A stretch of 64,000 bases of DNA, from positions 14,592,501-14,656,500 of the forward strand of contig OU015651.1 of NCBI GenBank assembly GCA_907165275.2, given 5' to 3'. The translations under genes and the position numbers were made by a program. Numbering within the stretch: position 1 is the stretch's first letter; each line of letters begins with the position of its first letter. The notes beneath the pieces are model-generated. The model saw only the letters and a list, made by a program, of their open reading frames with translations, searched no databases and was not told where the DNA came from. This stretch comes from Zygaena filipendulae (taxonomy: Eukaryota > Arthropoda > Insecta > Lepidoptera > Zygaenidae). Shown in pieces: positions 1 to 24,257 of the stretch.

Positions 1-1525
1 GTCCAGCCGTTTAGAGATTAGCCGTAACAAACAGACAGACAATAATTACAGAAATGCCATACATCTTCTAACAATCTAACACTGTTTTGGACGGGAGCTT
101 TTGGCGGGATTTTAGCAGTGACGGACTTCAGTTTAATTTCTTTGTTTTGCAAATTAGTTTATCGTGATTAATATTGTGTGAATGAGGTAGATTTTGCATA
201 ATAGATGGATTACTATTATGATGAACAGTGTGTGGAATCAGTGAAATAAGATGGAATGGGGCGTTCATTGGGAGGTTGTCGTTTTACTATTCAACTTCCC
301 ACAGAGCGTCCTATTAAGGTTCAACTGTGAAGAGTTGCTGCCAAAAGTTCCGGTAAAGCATCGAAATGCATCTCACCAATGCATTTCGATGTAAATAACT
401 TCAGAAGAAGATAAATACAACTACTGAATTGGCTGTATGGACTTAGCTTCCTTTGTCTTGTCTATGGCTTTACGGAATTAATTAATAATAAATAATTAAA
501 TACGGTAACGCCGTTAGCGCGTTTCGACCGCTAACCCAGCCCAGCGACACTTGAAGCAAAAGTTACTATGGATTTATACACAAACTTTTTTACCAACTTT
601 GGAATACTTAACCAAAGAACAATGGCAAAATTTCTATAGGAGCTGGACTTGACTTTTATTTTTCATGTCCCAAAATAAACTATAGTTAGATTGATTTGTT
701 TTTATGTTGTAAATACCATCCCGTTTAAAAATCATATCTAAATAGCCACAATTTTTTAAAATAACATCGTAAAATCCACAATACATTTGAGGTTAGAATC
801 AACAACTACCTTTTACCCGACCGAAAAGTGTAGTTAGCATAGAAATAATGTAGTCACAAGTGGTAGTGATCAGTCCGTAAAAATGCCTAGGTCAAAACGA
901 CAAAGGAAATTCAAAATAGAACAGCAAATCAAGCGATTAAAATGCGTGATTGCCGGGTGTCATGTCAATTGCCAATCAAATCAAAATGACAATCACTGGC
1001 GCGGTTCGATGACCACAGATTTAGTAATTTGTCAAAGACAAATGACGTTCCGATGTACGCAATTGAACAAAATGCTTATACTTACTATGAACCTACATAA
1101 TTTTTTTTTATGACAAGAATGCACACACAGTTGTTGATTTGATGCCTACATAACTATCTAGTAAAAATATTCAGAAAAACGTGAATAATTATAGTCTTTG
1201 AATACTAAGTCATGTCATACGCGAAATGAATCGTCAATAGATGCGTTCTGAAACCACATACATGATGTCGTAGAAGTTACAAAAACACAAATAAATTGAT
1301 ATCTTTTTTTTGTGGCTACTTATAGAGATATTTTTTGTGTTTTCTTAAATCTTAAAAAATAAGGATTTTTTTCATATATATATCATATATGGACACCATT
1401 GTTTCGTATCGAGTCCGATTTGGCCATTCTTCTTTCTATGACCGCGTTAATCGATAAGGTTGGCACAAAATGCCTTCACAAATCGGTTCAGCGATTAGTA
1501 TGAAAGTGCCGACCCTTAAAACGTA
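1..1525. repeat. AT-rich flank made largely of dispersed repeats
   Basis: No supported exon is visible. Bases 1-60 resemble the tail of a common dispersed repeat (CAGCCGTTTAGAGATTAG). Bases about 90-480 match, imperfectly, stretches at about 26830-27160 and 44640-44960 (shared words include TTTTGCATAATAG, AATGGGGCGT, TTCAACTGTGAAGA and AAATGCATTTCGATG). Bases about 520-640 and 1440-1525 reappear in reverse orientation at about 35490-35700, including AAAACGTAGTGATTA and AATCGCTGAACCGATTTGTG. The 76-codon ORF at 883 has no coding character. Confidence 0.55.
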
Positions 1526-1573
1526 GTGATTATTTGCTCAGTGCGTCAGCCTAACGGCGGCGGTTGCCCGCAG

Positions 1574-1970
1574 AGTGGAGAACCCCTGCTACGAGTCGCA
1601 CGGGCGGCTGGTGGTCGAGGAGTTCCGGCGGCGCGCGGGCGGCCTGCTCGCGCTCGAGGAGCTGTGGCGCGCGCACTTCCTCGCCGCCATGCGCCCGCGG
1701 CACATGCCCCGCCTGTGGTCGCTGCGCCACACCCGGGACAGGTGAGCCGCGGATCCAATACATACATACACACACACACGCGCACACACACACACACACA
1801 CGCACGCACGCACGCACGCACACACGCACGCACACACACACACACGCACACACACACGCACGCACACACGCACGCACGCACGCACGCACGCACACACGCA
1901 CGCACACACACACACACGCACACACACACGCACGCACGCACACACGCACGCACGCACGCACGCACACACG

Positions 1971-2044
<74 letters not shown>

Positions 2045-3321
2045 CACACACCCGCACCCGCGGTAATTTCGGAGTTCCCGCCGGAGTTCCGGGATAAAAA
2101 GTACCCTATGTCCTTCTCTGTACCCCTGACAATGTGCATGCCAAATTTCATCCAAAGCCGTTCAGCCGTTTTTGCGTGATCGAGTAACAAACATCCAAAT
2201 ATCCAAACATCCACACTTTCACATTTATAATATTAGCAGGATATCACTAGCTCAGAGTAAATAAATATACTGCACTACAAACAATTGTGTAATAATTTCA
2301 TCAATTTTATACATACATTGTTTCATTGACTATCTCACGGTAGTGCCCCCGCCAAGACGAGCCACGCGAAGCGCACGGGCACTACCTACCTTTTCTCGAA
2401 GCGCTTCGTCGTTTTTTTGAACCCTCATAACTTGGGTTTGGATTATGCTAGATCAACAAAATTTTCGGGATATATTGTCAATAGCGGACTTATTGAACAT
2501 ATTAAGTTTTAATTACATTAGCTTTTATACTTCAGATTTTATTTATATCTAAAAAACGCTAATTTCGTCACTGACTCACTGATGATCATCAAAATTCTTA
2601 GGGTATTTGCGAATGTCCTAGAAAGCTGAAATTTGGTATGTAAGCTAGTATTAGCACACAAACAACAAAAAAATTATAAAACTTGTAACTTTTATCCCCC
2701 AACCCCTTGAATTAGGGGATGGAAGTTTGTATGAGACTTTCGCAATTTTAACTTACAAAAAGAAATGAAATCCCAACAAAAACATTTTCATGTAAAATGT
2801 TGCCAAGACGAGACCATATACCAGTACTTTCAAAAAGTTATCAGATCTTATGTAGAGCCAAGCTTCTAACTCTACACGCCCTAACTCTACAAGGTCTAAC
2901 TTCACAAACTCTACACCTTAGCCAAAATATGTGGCTTCGCCGTTTCATTACTACAAAGAATTATTTATTATATAACAGAAAAGTAATGAACTATGGAAAA
3001 AAATTTCACTTTAGGCCCGTGTGAATGTAGCGAAATGGCCAAGCCACATATTTTGGCTAAGGTGTAGAGTTTGTGAAGTTAGACCTTGTAGAGTTAGGGC
3101 GTGTAGAGTTAGAAGCTTGGCTCTACATAAGATCTGATAACTTTTTGAAAGTACTGGTATATGGTCTCGTCTTGGCAACATTTTACATGAAAATGTTTTT
3201 GTTGGGATTTAATTGTTACAGATTGCGCACGAAACTGGAAGAGGGGCGCCTGACGGTGGATGACTTCGAGGAGATAGGGCCGTCCAAGTACGAATTGCAC
3301 AGTCAAATATTGAACGACTGA
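1574..3321 (+). CDS. 3' end of an unrecognised gene (last two coding exons)
   Basis: Two exons join in frame: 1574-1741 (acceptor GCCCGCAG, donor GTGAGC) and 3222-3321 (acceptor TTGTTACAG, stop TGA at 3319-3321). The joined C-terminal peptide is about 88 residues, Arg/Leu/Glu-rich and probably helical. It begins [11 protein letters not shown] and ends [11 protein letters not shown]; the phase-2 split codon AG|A gives Arg. The first exon is about 75% GC. Earlier exons must lie upstream of the window, since I see no convincing one in 1-1573. I do not recognise the family. There is no signal peptide or membrane segment in this part. The intron carries a CA-rich microsatellite 22 bp after the donor and a 184-bp inverted repeat ending 11 bp before the second exon. 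A possible poly(A) signal AATAAA is at about 3659. Confidence is for a real coding 3' end, not for function. Confidence 0.6.
1763..2050. repeat. CA/CGCA microsatellite
   Basis: About 290 bp of (CA)n mixed with (CGCA)n, starting 22 bp downstream of the donor at 1742. Long open frames across it on both strands are artefacts of the dinucleotide repeat (Thr-His or Cys-Val runs). Confidence 0.97.
2051..2247 (+). repeat. Dispersed lepidopteran repeat, CCCGCGG...ATTATAA type
   Basis: The body reads CGCGGTAATTTCGGAGTTCC, then GTACCCTATGTCCTTCTC, CAGCCGTTTTTGCGTGATCG and a tail ACATTTATAATATTAG. The same order of blocks recurs at least a dozen times in the window in both orientations, which marks a high-copy retroposed family. 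Confidence 0.8.
2335..2766 (+). repeat. Dispersed repeat related to the hairpin-ended family (second copy at about 24678)
   Basis: Begins GGTAGTGCCCCCGCCAAG and continues through CTTTTCTCGAAGC, an ACTGACTCACTGATGATCAT block and CATCAAAATTCTTAG. The same blocks occur in the same order from 24688 to about 25000. This copy lacks the first half of the terminal GC hairpin. Confidence 0.6.
2768..3210. repeat. Long inverted repeat (184-bp arms, 75-bp loop)
   Basis: The left arm 2768-2951 is the reverse complement of 3027-3210. I find about four mismatches, all in the innermost 20 bp; the outer part of each arm appears perfect. The arms contain repeated CTCTAC/TCTAAC words (AACTCTACACGCCCTAACTC). 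The right arm ends 11 bp before the acceptor of the last coding exon of the gene here, so a transcript would form a long duplex just upstream of that splice site. Confidence 0.93.
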
Positions 3322-3710
3322 ATGAATTTTATTTAAGTCCAAACCTGATTACAGCGGGCGTTTTGTCGCCGTCGTCTATTACGCACGGCAACACCAACGT
3401 GGAAGTAACGGGAATTTTTTATTTTATTTTATTTATTTATTTTTATCAATATCCCTAAACCAACCAACCGCGGAGGTCGCTCGACTGAACACAGCAAAAC
3501 ACGTTGCGGTTGCTTCTGAGGTGCTGTTTGACTGTGCGTTGAAACATAGTTAAATAAGAATAAGAAAAATACTGATGGACATGTTTCCGCCTATAACTTT
3601 AGAATAGTTATTGACTATTGTATTTTTTTATGCAAGTTGAAATGTAAATGAATTTATCAATAAATTCTATATTTTATTTGTTGTTTTTATATTCATTATC
3701 TCTTAATATT

Positions 3711-4065
3711 AGCTCAGTGGCTGGTGCGTTCTGATCTTGGTTCTGATCAAATGCCGCAAGGCGTAGGTTCAAACCCTAACAATGCGTTTGAGCTGTCGGT
3801 GAAGGAAAACATCTCGAGGAAACCATAGCATGTTGGTAGGTCACTTTCCAGTGCCCGGCTGGCTAGCTACCACCCCTTCAGGTTGTAAATCTGTCGCCAA
3901 GCACCTCGCGGTGTATTCCGGCAGCCCCACTTGAAAGCCAGTTCCCATCCCCATTCCAGGTCAGCAACGCACCTGCATGCCTTCTGGTGTTGCAGATGTC
4001 CATGGGTGGCGGTAATCATTTACTATCAGGTGTATCACATGCCCGTTTCCCCCCTTTCACACAAA
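3711..4065 (+). repeat. tRNA-derived SINE, copy 1
   Basis: The head is tRNA-like (TAGCTCAGTGGCTGG) with a B-box-like GTAGGTTCAAACCCTAAC about 50 bp on. The body is non-tRNA sequence, including CCAGTTCCCATCCCCATTCC and TGCATGCCTTCTGGTGTTGC. A second full copy in opposite orientation is at 51853-52162. Confidence 0.85.
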
Positions 4066-4475
4066 AAAATGTATTTTTTTATAACATGACAACCTTTCAT
4101 AAAATAATCTCGTTAAAAATATAGTCACAAAAGAATATTAAAAGCAAATATTTTTTATCTCTCGTAAAACCAATGGTTGATCATTGCATAAATCTTTTGT
4201 ATTCTTTGACTGTATACACTTGGATACCTTTGCCTTTCCCGAAAGGTTATAAAAAACATATTACAAAATTCAAAAAATTGGCAGTTGCGCGGGAGTCGGG
4301 GTGGCAGACGCGACGGACAGATTCTTAAATCTCGAATACAATTTTCTTCAAATTTAGTTTTCATAATTTATTGTTTTGTCCTCTTTAGTTTTGCTGCTTT
4401 ACTTGTTTTTTGAGTTACATAAAATTTCTTCTTGATTTTTTGTAGATATAAATAATAGATAAAACTACAATAACT

Positions 4476-7400
4476 ATGACTAGTTTAGATAGGCAGTTGA
4501 AAATCAACAAAATGTTTAATCGTAAAAAAGGTCTGTAAACAACTATATTTGTGTATCTATTTAAATTAGTACCACTTGCTTAATAATAACCAAATTCGTT
4601 TTTCCGCCTAATTGCAATACAAAAAAGATGTATCAATTTTAAAATTTACTAAACTGATTATGGCTATAATAATTAATTTGAGAATCATTAACTTTTAAAT
4701 ATTATCAATTTAATATTTTGTGGTTAACTAAGCAGTTGCGGCCCTCCCAGAAGAAGACTGTGAAGACTTCCAAGAAGAGATAGTACAGTTGGAACACACA
4801 CTTAAGCAAAAACACCAAGAATTGTTTCTACTCCAAAGGAACCTATACAAGCAAAAAATTACACCACCAAAGAAACAAATAGAAACTTTTAACAACCCAC
4901 ATGTATGTGTAAAGTGAATATTCATGATTTCTTTGCATATTATTGCAATTGACACTTCTTAAAACAACATTCCTCTTAGCGGTCTAACAAAACAGGAGAT
5001 GAGGCACCTAATGTGCGATGTACTATGTATTAATGTATGTCTTGAACTCCAGCGTTAGCTCAAGTATAAATTTTTCATCCAACACAGTTTTGGAATGGGT
5101 GAATTTGATACAGTACTAAAATACTTTGGAAATTGCATGCTGGCTTTGACATCCAGCATCAGTGTTTACTCATACTACAAATATCTACTTAAAGTCATGC
5201 ACCTCTGCTCCCTTATTAGAAGAGTAAAGCAGTTTAAATGTTATAAAATGGTAAGGAAATGTACTTTTTATCCATACTTACTGTGTTTTAGGCAATAGTT
5301 CTAAACACTAGTGTGGAGGCCCTTAAGAGGGACATAGAACTGTTGTCTATGCTGTCTGGTGTTGAAGTGCAGTCATACAAAGCCAACGATCACTGCTGCA
5401 TCGTGTACCACTTGCAATGTGCATCAAAGGATGAGGTGAAGCATGGGTTCAGAATCAATTTAAAGTCAGGTTGGTGATTGCACTTTAAGAGTAATTCTGT
5501 CTGTCAAATTAAACCAATTCTGTCTTCCGTCAGACCTGTTTGGTATCTAATAGAAAAGCTGTTTACATCCATGTCTAATTAAGCTTTAGAAATCTAAATA
5601 GCATAGATGATTTAAGAGTCAGGTATGTAACTATCAAGATGTGGATATCTGCTCAACAATTTCAAATATCCTAAAATCTTAAATAGCCCTATCTCTGTAA
5701 AATTAATCTACACAACCTCTTCTGATTATACAAATATCATCAGTTTGATTTTTTTTTTCAGATATCCATGAGATAGAAAAAATATCGATGCCAGTTGGTT
5801 TCAACATTGACGCTGTAGTTGAGGAGTTTGGCTCCTTGATGAAGCCAGATTGTCTGGTTGCTATTCAGAATGCCCTAATCGCCTACTACGAAAGGCTAGA
5901 GCAATTTGAGGCTTTGAAAGTGAGAACTTATTTAAATAAACTTTGGTTAATCAGTTGTTTGGAAAGTAAGAAATATAAATTAGCTGCATTTGCTTAAAAA
6001 TGAGATTTTTCTCTCAGTTTGGTGGAATTTGGTCATTATAAGTAATAATAATAATAATAAGTTCATTTAACCACAAAATTACAACCTGAACAAATACAAA
6101 CTTCAATATTGTAAAGTATTTATGGGAGACTGGAGGTTAAACTAGGCAATGCCTGTATTTCAACCCTCCAGGTCTCCGTGCCTTAGCTTAGTACGTAATT
6201 AATGTATAATTAATGTAGTGCGGATGAGAAGTGACACAACAGGACACAATTTTCCGCAATGTGAATGGTGTTTTTTAATCATTACAATAATGTATAAATA
6301 GTTAACTGAGCAAAGAAAACTTTGTGTGCAGGAATTGCTGGTAACAGAGGCGCAATTGTTCAAGAAAATAGATGGCACCCACATAGAAGTATCGTTTTCG
6401 GTACAGCACGATTTACCTGATGAGGAAACAGAGACGCCGATCCTGCTCATGTTAGACTACACTGTCTATGGGATAAGGCCCAAAAGCGTCACGTTTAAGG
6501 AGCGAGGTTGGTGTGTCCAAAAATTTTTTTTTATTTCATCATTAGCATTTTCCGGCATTTAGTCATAGGCCAAAGGAGATATCCCACTATTTTTCAAATT
6601 TGAAGTTTGGTAAACCAGAAGTTTATTTTTCTCCTGTCATAAATATGATGTGTATTACATATCTAATGAAAGGATACAGAAAAGGACAAAGCCAAAGCCT
6701 ACTTTTTGCCCCGTAATTCTCGCGGGTGAAACCTTCGGGAACAAATAGTATAATATATTTAGTTAACAACTTTTGCCCTCGTAAAGCAGTTTCCCCGAAA
6801 ATTGCGCAAGTCTATTGCGGAAAACTGTGAAGCGAATTGCGATTTATAAGTTTGTAGTTATGTCAAATGTTTTTTTAAAGATCTCCCGGAAGGTGCAACG
6901 GAAATTTTGAGGCAGCAGTGCATGGTATTTAAGCGCAAGCCGTTGGCGCGCGCCTTCAAGCGGGCCTTCCTGGAGCCCTACGGCGAGGGCCGATACAAGC
7001 TGGTGCCGGAGGTAGAGTATTTTTGACTAAGGCATATTTAAACTAAGGAACGAATCTTCATAACACGTAGTCACGTAAAATAGTCCAGTCCACATAACAG
7101 ATAGAAGGGTCGTCAACTTAGTTTAGTATGAAAAAAGATGAAAACCAGTGTTGCCAGGTGATTTTCGCTCACAAAACTATTCACCATGCACTAAAACATT
7201 CATTATGGTTAGGTTTTTACTTAGTCACTATTTTCAAAATTCACAGTTTTGGGAATATTGTACTAAATATACTTGGATGGCAGCAAAAGAAGTTTTGGGC
7301 AAGTTAGAGCATTTGCTCTAACTCTCTTTGCGACGGTGCGTGGCGCGCCTGCCCCGCCTACATGTCCTCTCTATATTTGCTCTGTGGTCAATGAAAATAA

Positions 7401-7580
7401 TATTTTGATATAATTATAAGTATGTCCCAATTCCCGTGAGCACGTGATATGACGATCCCGTTTTTGCAGGTGATGCGTGGCCCGGGCAGCCCCCCGCCGC
7501 GCCGCCCCCACCCCCACCCCCACCCGCGCCACGACGACACCTTCCTGCCCGACGAGGACTCGCCCAGCGACGACGAGTGA
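4476..7580 (+). CDS. CENPP: CENP-P-like kinetochore protein (tentative), seven exons
   Basis: Exons 4476-4530, 4736-4902, 5292-5469, 5762-5919, 6332-6506, 6881-7011 and 7470-7580 join without breaking frame into about 324 codons. Residues about 20-70 look like a coiled coil (EEIVQLEHTLKQKHQEL). Next comes LKRDIELLSMLSGVEV, then an alternating beta/alpha part (IVYHLQCA; YYERLEQFEALKELLV; HIEVSFSVQHDL; LLMLDYTVYG). Vertebrate CENP-P, a CCAN subunit of about 290 residues, has the same order: an N-terminal coiled coil, an 'LSxLTG'-like turn, then RWD-type folds. The assignment rests on that layout and a few motifs, not on a search. The last exon adds a His-Pro run (PHPHPHP) and an acidic tail (DEDSPSDDE). 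Alternative: another RWD/coiled-coil protein. The exon structure is much more certain than the name. Confidence 0.55.
7125..7375 (+). repeat. Dispersed repeat (inverse copy at 53070-53330)
   Basis: Contains CCAGTGTTGCCAGGTGATTT, GCAGCAAAAGAAGTTTTGGG and GAGCATTTGCTCTAACT. The reverse complement of the same series of blocks lies at 53070-53330 in the flippase intron. It occupies the last intron of the CENP-P-like gene. Confidence 0.75.
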
Positions 7581-10413
7581 GCGACCGGCGGGAGGGGGGG
7601 CGGGGAGATTACTTGCGATGAATATACCACTACTTTAAAAAAAAAGTCGTAGCAACTCACTGCACCTCTAGAGCTCATACTGTATGGTCGACGATGAACG
7701 TTAGGATCTCAAAATAATATATCTTCGTTATGCGATAGTGTAAGATTTGTCGATTAGTCGGCGACCCCCCAGACCCTTGAGGAGTGATCAGTGTTGTGTT
7801 CAACGGTTTCAACGAAATAACGGACAGCCAAAACGTTTTGTGATAAAACAAACTAGATAAGTATAGGCAAAGACATTATAAGAGAATAGACGAACGATTC
7901 AAACTTTTACTGTGCAATCCACGTCAACCAATTTTTGCGGGGGTATGATGAAATAAAAACCAATCACATCGTTGCGACGCAATCAAATACCAGTCGCCAC
8001 AAAGTACATTTCAAATAGCCAATCATATCGGTTTCCGTCAGGTGGTATCTATCGACCATAGTCTCTGCTAGCCAACGGCATTTTGTTAGCATGAGATCAT
8101 TTGACCGCTGCGTGGTTCAAGGGGAAAGCTTAGCGGCCGAGCGTATTGTCAATCTATTTTCTTTTAATATCTTTGGGAATAGGTGTTTTAAATTAAATAA
8201 AAGAAGTTGCAATTTTATAAAGGTTCTTTTAATTTGGCATAAATATGGTTATTATTTTATTATTTATGTATACCTATTATGTCTTTTGGTTTTGCTGTCC
8301 CCGAGTGCAGCCCACAGAGGTGATGGTGATTGGTGGCGTGCAGAGGGTAAACGTAAGTAACGGTTAATTTACACTTCGCCAATCTGGACGGGACCGGGGG
8401 CGGGCTAAGGACAGCTCGGGTCGTCGAAGGCGAAGTCGTGTACCGAAGAATTGCAATGCTTAAATACTGTGCTTAAAAAAATAATCGAGCCACTAGAAAA
8501 CTTTCAACAGACACGGTGTGGGCGTGGGCGTGGGCAGGCGTTACACAAGATGACTGAATTCTTCTAAAGAGGCACGTCCGTATCGTGGTTTGTCAACAGC
8601 GTGTTTTTCAAAAACCTTTTTTTTGACACTCGAGAACTACGGAAACCGCTCCCGATACAGACCATCCACTTTTTTTTGAATAGTTTTGGCAGCCAAATAA
8701 GGGCCCAAAAATTTGTATGACGTATTCACACAGCGGCACGACCCTTTCTAGACGGGTGCATTGATATGTTGGACATGTGCAAAGCTTTATATACGGCTTT
8801 TGGAAACGCACTGATAGCCTGCCTGTGACACATTCAGTGACATCTAGCAACATGGCACAAGATTGCATCTACTAGCAAAGTAGCAACTAGATATTAATTC
8901 ATTAATATTTTCTTGTTTATAGAAGCTAATAGTGACATCTAGCAAAAATGCCCTGCAATGACACAAAGCTGCTTTAGATGCCTAGAATTCCAATTTTTAA
9001 GCAAGCTTTCACGCCTTTATAGGCTTGAAAACTACGACTATATCCCAATAAATTAGACCTAATGCTCAATGCTGAGTTTTCAAATTACGAAATTTAAATT
9101 CTTCTGAGTGTTCGCCTATTTCTTTCCATAGATTATTTAGTTCGTTTGTTTTTTAACTGTAAATAAGTGTCACAGAATAACAGATTCAGCGTTTGTTGTC
9201 TATGCAGTCGGTTTATTGATAAAGTGCGTAGATGGAGAATTCATTCTCCGTCTACGATAAAGTGAGATAAAAGCCAGCAACTGGCAGAGAATGACAGCGA
9301 AAGGATTAAGTGAAAAACGATTGAACTTATAAAAATTGTTTATATTAGAAATATAAGATATCAGTAGACGTACAAATTAAAAACGGAACTTGCTACTTCT
9401 TTACTGTTATTATTTTATAACCAAACAACGAAGGTGACACGTCATACAGTTTAATATCTGAGAGTTTTGTTCTCATTAATCTATTGGAACAGCTTAGTCT
9501 ACGTATTCACCTTACTCCTCATTCCCACACTCACTATTACTCGTTTCAAAAAAAAATATTTGAATAATATTATACAACAAAAGTACAGTCAGCCCAAAAA
9601 AGTGGTCGATCTGGCCGACTGTACTTCAAAATAATTTATACAAGGTAAGTAGGTATAAAAGTGGGATGATCAAATCAGCAGGGTGTCGCCCAAGATATGC
9701 GCTTTATGAACTTCAGTCCCCAATTTATCACATGACACACACACAATCACAACTATATCGACACTAAAAGCGTGAAAACACCCCGACAACTTGTTCATCC
9801 CTTGGTCTTTCTTAAATAGGGCGTTAGTCAAGTGGTCGAGTAAACATTTATTTCATGTTGAAGACTCGATACTTTGTCTTGTTTTAGAACATACGCAGTT
9901 GAGAGTGCATAATTTAATAAATTCAAAACACTTTGTCCAATCATGCCGGAGGTAGCTTCGATTAAAAGTTGATATAAAACTTAATAGAAAAATTTCGAAA
10001 AACAAAGTAACAGAAGGTCAATCCGGAAAGGGTATTATATATCGACGAGAATTCTGATGTTTTTCTCGTTCAGTAGCAACAGCAATATTTGAGTGTTTTA
10101 AGCAGTCGTGAAATATAATTGCAATAGTGATAAAACGACTGGCAAAAATGTTTAAATATTTCTGATACTGGAAAAAACTATGAAATTTTTCCGAAATGAT
10201 TTTTGATTATCTATTGGATTTTGTTTTTAATATTATTAACGGCCAGACTCACCCCTAGTTACGTTTACATGATATTTCCTAATCGATGATCCTGGACTAG
10301 GTTAGTTTATGGATTCATCCTAGAATCATTGCTAACAATAAGATCAGTTTTTTTTCTAAGCATCATGCTACGATGTATAGACAGTGTCGATGTGGATATT
10401 ATAGTCTATTCAG
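7581..10413. other. Intergenic spacer, nothing coding seen
   Basis: AT-rich, with no ORF of coding character and no splice-consistent exon series. The only structures I note are a 28-bp imperfect palindrome at about 9229-9256 (GATGGAGAATTC/ATTCTCCGTC) and a short GTGGGC repeat at about 8517-8536. The 3' UTR of the CENP-P-like gene must lie in its first few hundred bases. Confidence 0.6.
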
Positions 10414-10819
10414 CCCCCCTAGCCAAACTGACATTCTACAATCGTAAACGCATAGAAAACTAAGTAACGAATCGTCATGTCACTTGGCAGGCCAATCAAA
10501 ACTCTAATTATGCGTGACCACGTGACCTAACGATTCCGTTTCTTAGTTAACGATCGTGGAATGTCAATTTGGCTAGGGGGGCAGTTCTATCGACAGTTCT
10601 ACCAGTAGAACTACTCGGGAGAAATCATCCAACCTGCGGGGTTAGCCAAGTTGACATTCTACGATCGTTAACGCATAGAAAACATACATAAGTAACGAAA
10701 CTCTAGTTTTGCGCGACCACGCGAAAATTCGACTTGTGATCGACTGACCAAGTGACATGACGATTCGTTACGTTTTGTATGCGTTAACGATTGTGGAATG
10801 TCAACTTGATTAACCCCGC
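10414..10819. mobile_element. Two adjacent palindromic MITEs of one family
   Basis: Copy A, 10414-10581, has inverted ends CCCCCCTAGCCAAACTGACA and TGTCAATTTGGCTAGGGGGG. Copy B, about 10637-10819, has GGGGTTAGCCAAGTTGACAT and GTCAACTTGATTAACCCC. Both share the inner words ATTCTAC(A/G)ATCGT, ACGCATAGAAAAC and CACGTGACCTAACGATTCCG or variants. Fragments of the family recur at 18763-18806, 21183-21215, 32438-32460, 37290-37335 and 39361-39430. Confidence 0.8.
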
Positions 10820-10860
10820 TGTTCATTGTGCATATGTGGTATGGTAGTAGCGAGCGGGAT

Positions 10861-10988
<128 letters not shown>

Positions 10989-11011
10989 GGTGCGGGTGTA
11001 CAGGGCGCCGC

Positions 11012-23102
<12,091 letters not shown>

Positions 23103-23369
23103 GATGCAGCTGTTTGGTTCTAATTACTTCAACTAAATATCACATGAATGTGAAGGAAGGTAATAGGCTTAAATTATGGATAATATTCACCGGCAACCTA
23201 TATTTTTATAATACCCTTTGAGCGAACTTAACCTAACCTCTCTTTTCGGCCGGATTTGACAAGTAAACTAAAGCAAAATGCGAAGCAAACGCAAAGCGCC
23301 CGCTTGACATTGACAGTATCTTGTGGCGTGGCAAGAATTGTTATTTTGTTACCAGTAAGCGCAGTCTTA

Positions 23370-24183
23370 GGGTACTTACATGTTTATAATAAGTGTCAAT
23401 ATTTGAAAAATAGAGCCTTTAAGCATTAACGTGAAAGATTTACTAAAAAATTATCAATAGTTTCCAAAATATTCAACTTTTAATTTAGTGGAACGGAACG
23501 TTGCACGAAACACCAACTAAATTTTTTTTAGGAAACATTAATTTTACCTCTTTCAGGGAAGGCAAAAGAAACTAAGAGCATACATACAGTTAACACATAT
23601 TATATTTTTTCTGAAGTTTTTTTACTTTAACATGCATGCATGCAAGATGATTCTGTAACTTATGGAAGTAACTCGACACAGTTTAACCCTCAGAAGAATA
23701 TGCTAGTTATTCTTCTTATTTTATTTTTTATTTTATTTATTGAAGCACACAATACTGATTACATGTTACTATAATATTACAAATACATATTAGTAATTAA
23801 GTTCAGACATGTATCCAAAATTATGTATGCCTAGTCAGTAAGTAAACATAACAAACGGACGCAATCTTTCTTATAATTTACAACTATGTTAGATAGTTCT
23901 GAGGTTTAACCTTAATTTTGCTTTTGGATATTGAAGTTATCTGTCTGTCACTGTCAAATGACTCTGTCCATACGACAGTGACATCTCTATCACAGATTAA
24001 TAAGGCGTAATTTTTAAGTAGTGACGTCATTCCGCGTTTCGGCGGTAAATTCAAAAGTAGAAACTTTGAAACGCTCTATTTAATTAATTTATGCATACAT
24101 TTTTTTCGTTCTTTTCGCTTTGTTTAAGTAGGCCATATATCTTTAAAATAAAAAACTGGAAAAAAACCTTCATGCAAATACCC
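23370..24183. mobile_element. TIR element, GGGTACTT family, copy 1 (with internal insertion)
   Basis: The ends GGGTACTTACATG and CATGCAAATACCC are inverted. The body matches copy 2 (37839-38461) through blocks such as CCAAAATATTCAACTTTTAA, TCACAGATTAATAAGGCGTA and TTCCGCGTTTCGGCGGTAA. About 200 bp at about 23695-23905 have no counterpart in copy 2 and look like a later insertion. Confidence 0.8.
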
Positions 24184-24257
24184 ATATAAATTTTGGCGGC
24201 ATTTGAGCAAAATGGAAGTCACTGTCAGTTTTTTTAAACTGTTTTTTTATGTACCTA

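Noticed and set aside
1526..2214. Overlapping ORFs of 168-222 codons on both strands
   Set aside because: They are Thr-His and Cys-Val runs from the CA microsatellite; only the exon 1574-1741 in one frame is coding.
3711..3790. A functional tRNA gene
   Set aside because: Only the head resembles tRNA; no cloverleaf can be completed and a SINE body follows.
5095..5298. Extra exon of the CENP-P-like gene
   Set aside because: No suitable acceptor/donor pair keeps phase, and the flanking exons already join in frame without it.
8091..8868. ORFs of 86-89 codons in the intergenic spacer
   Set aside because: No homologous motif, no splice context and AT-rich composition.
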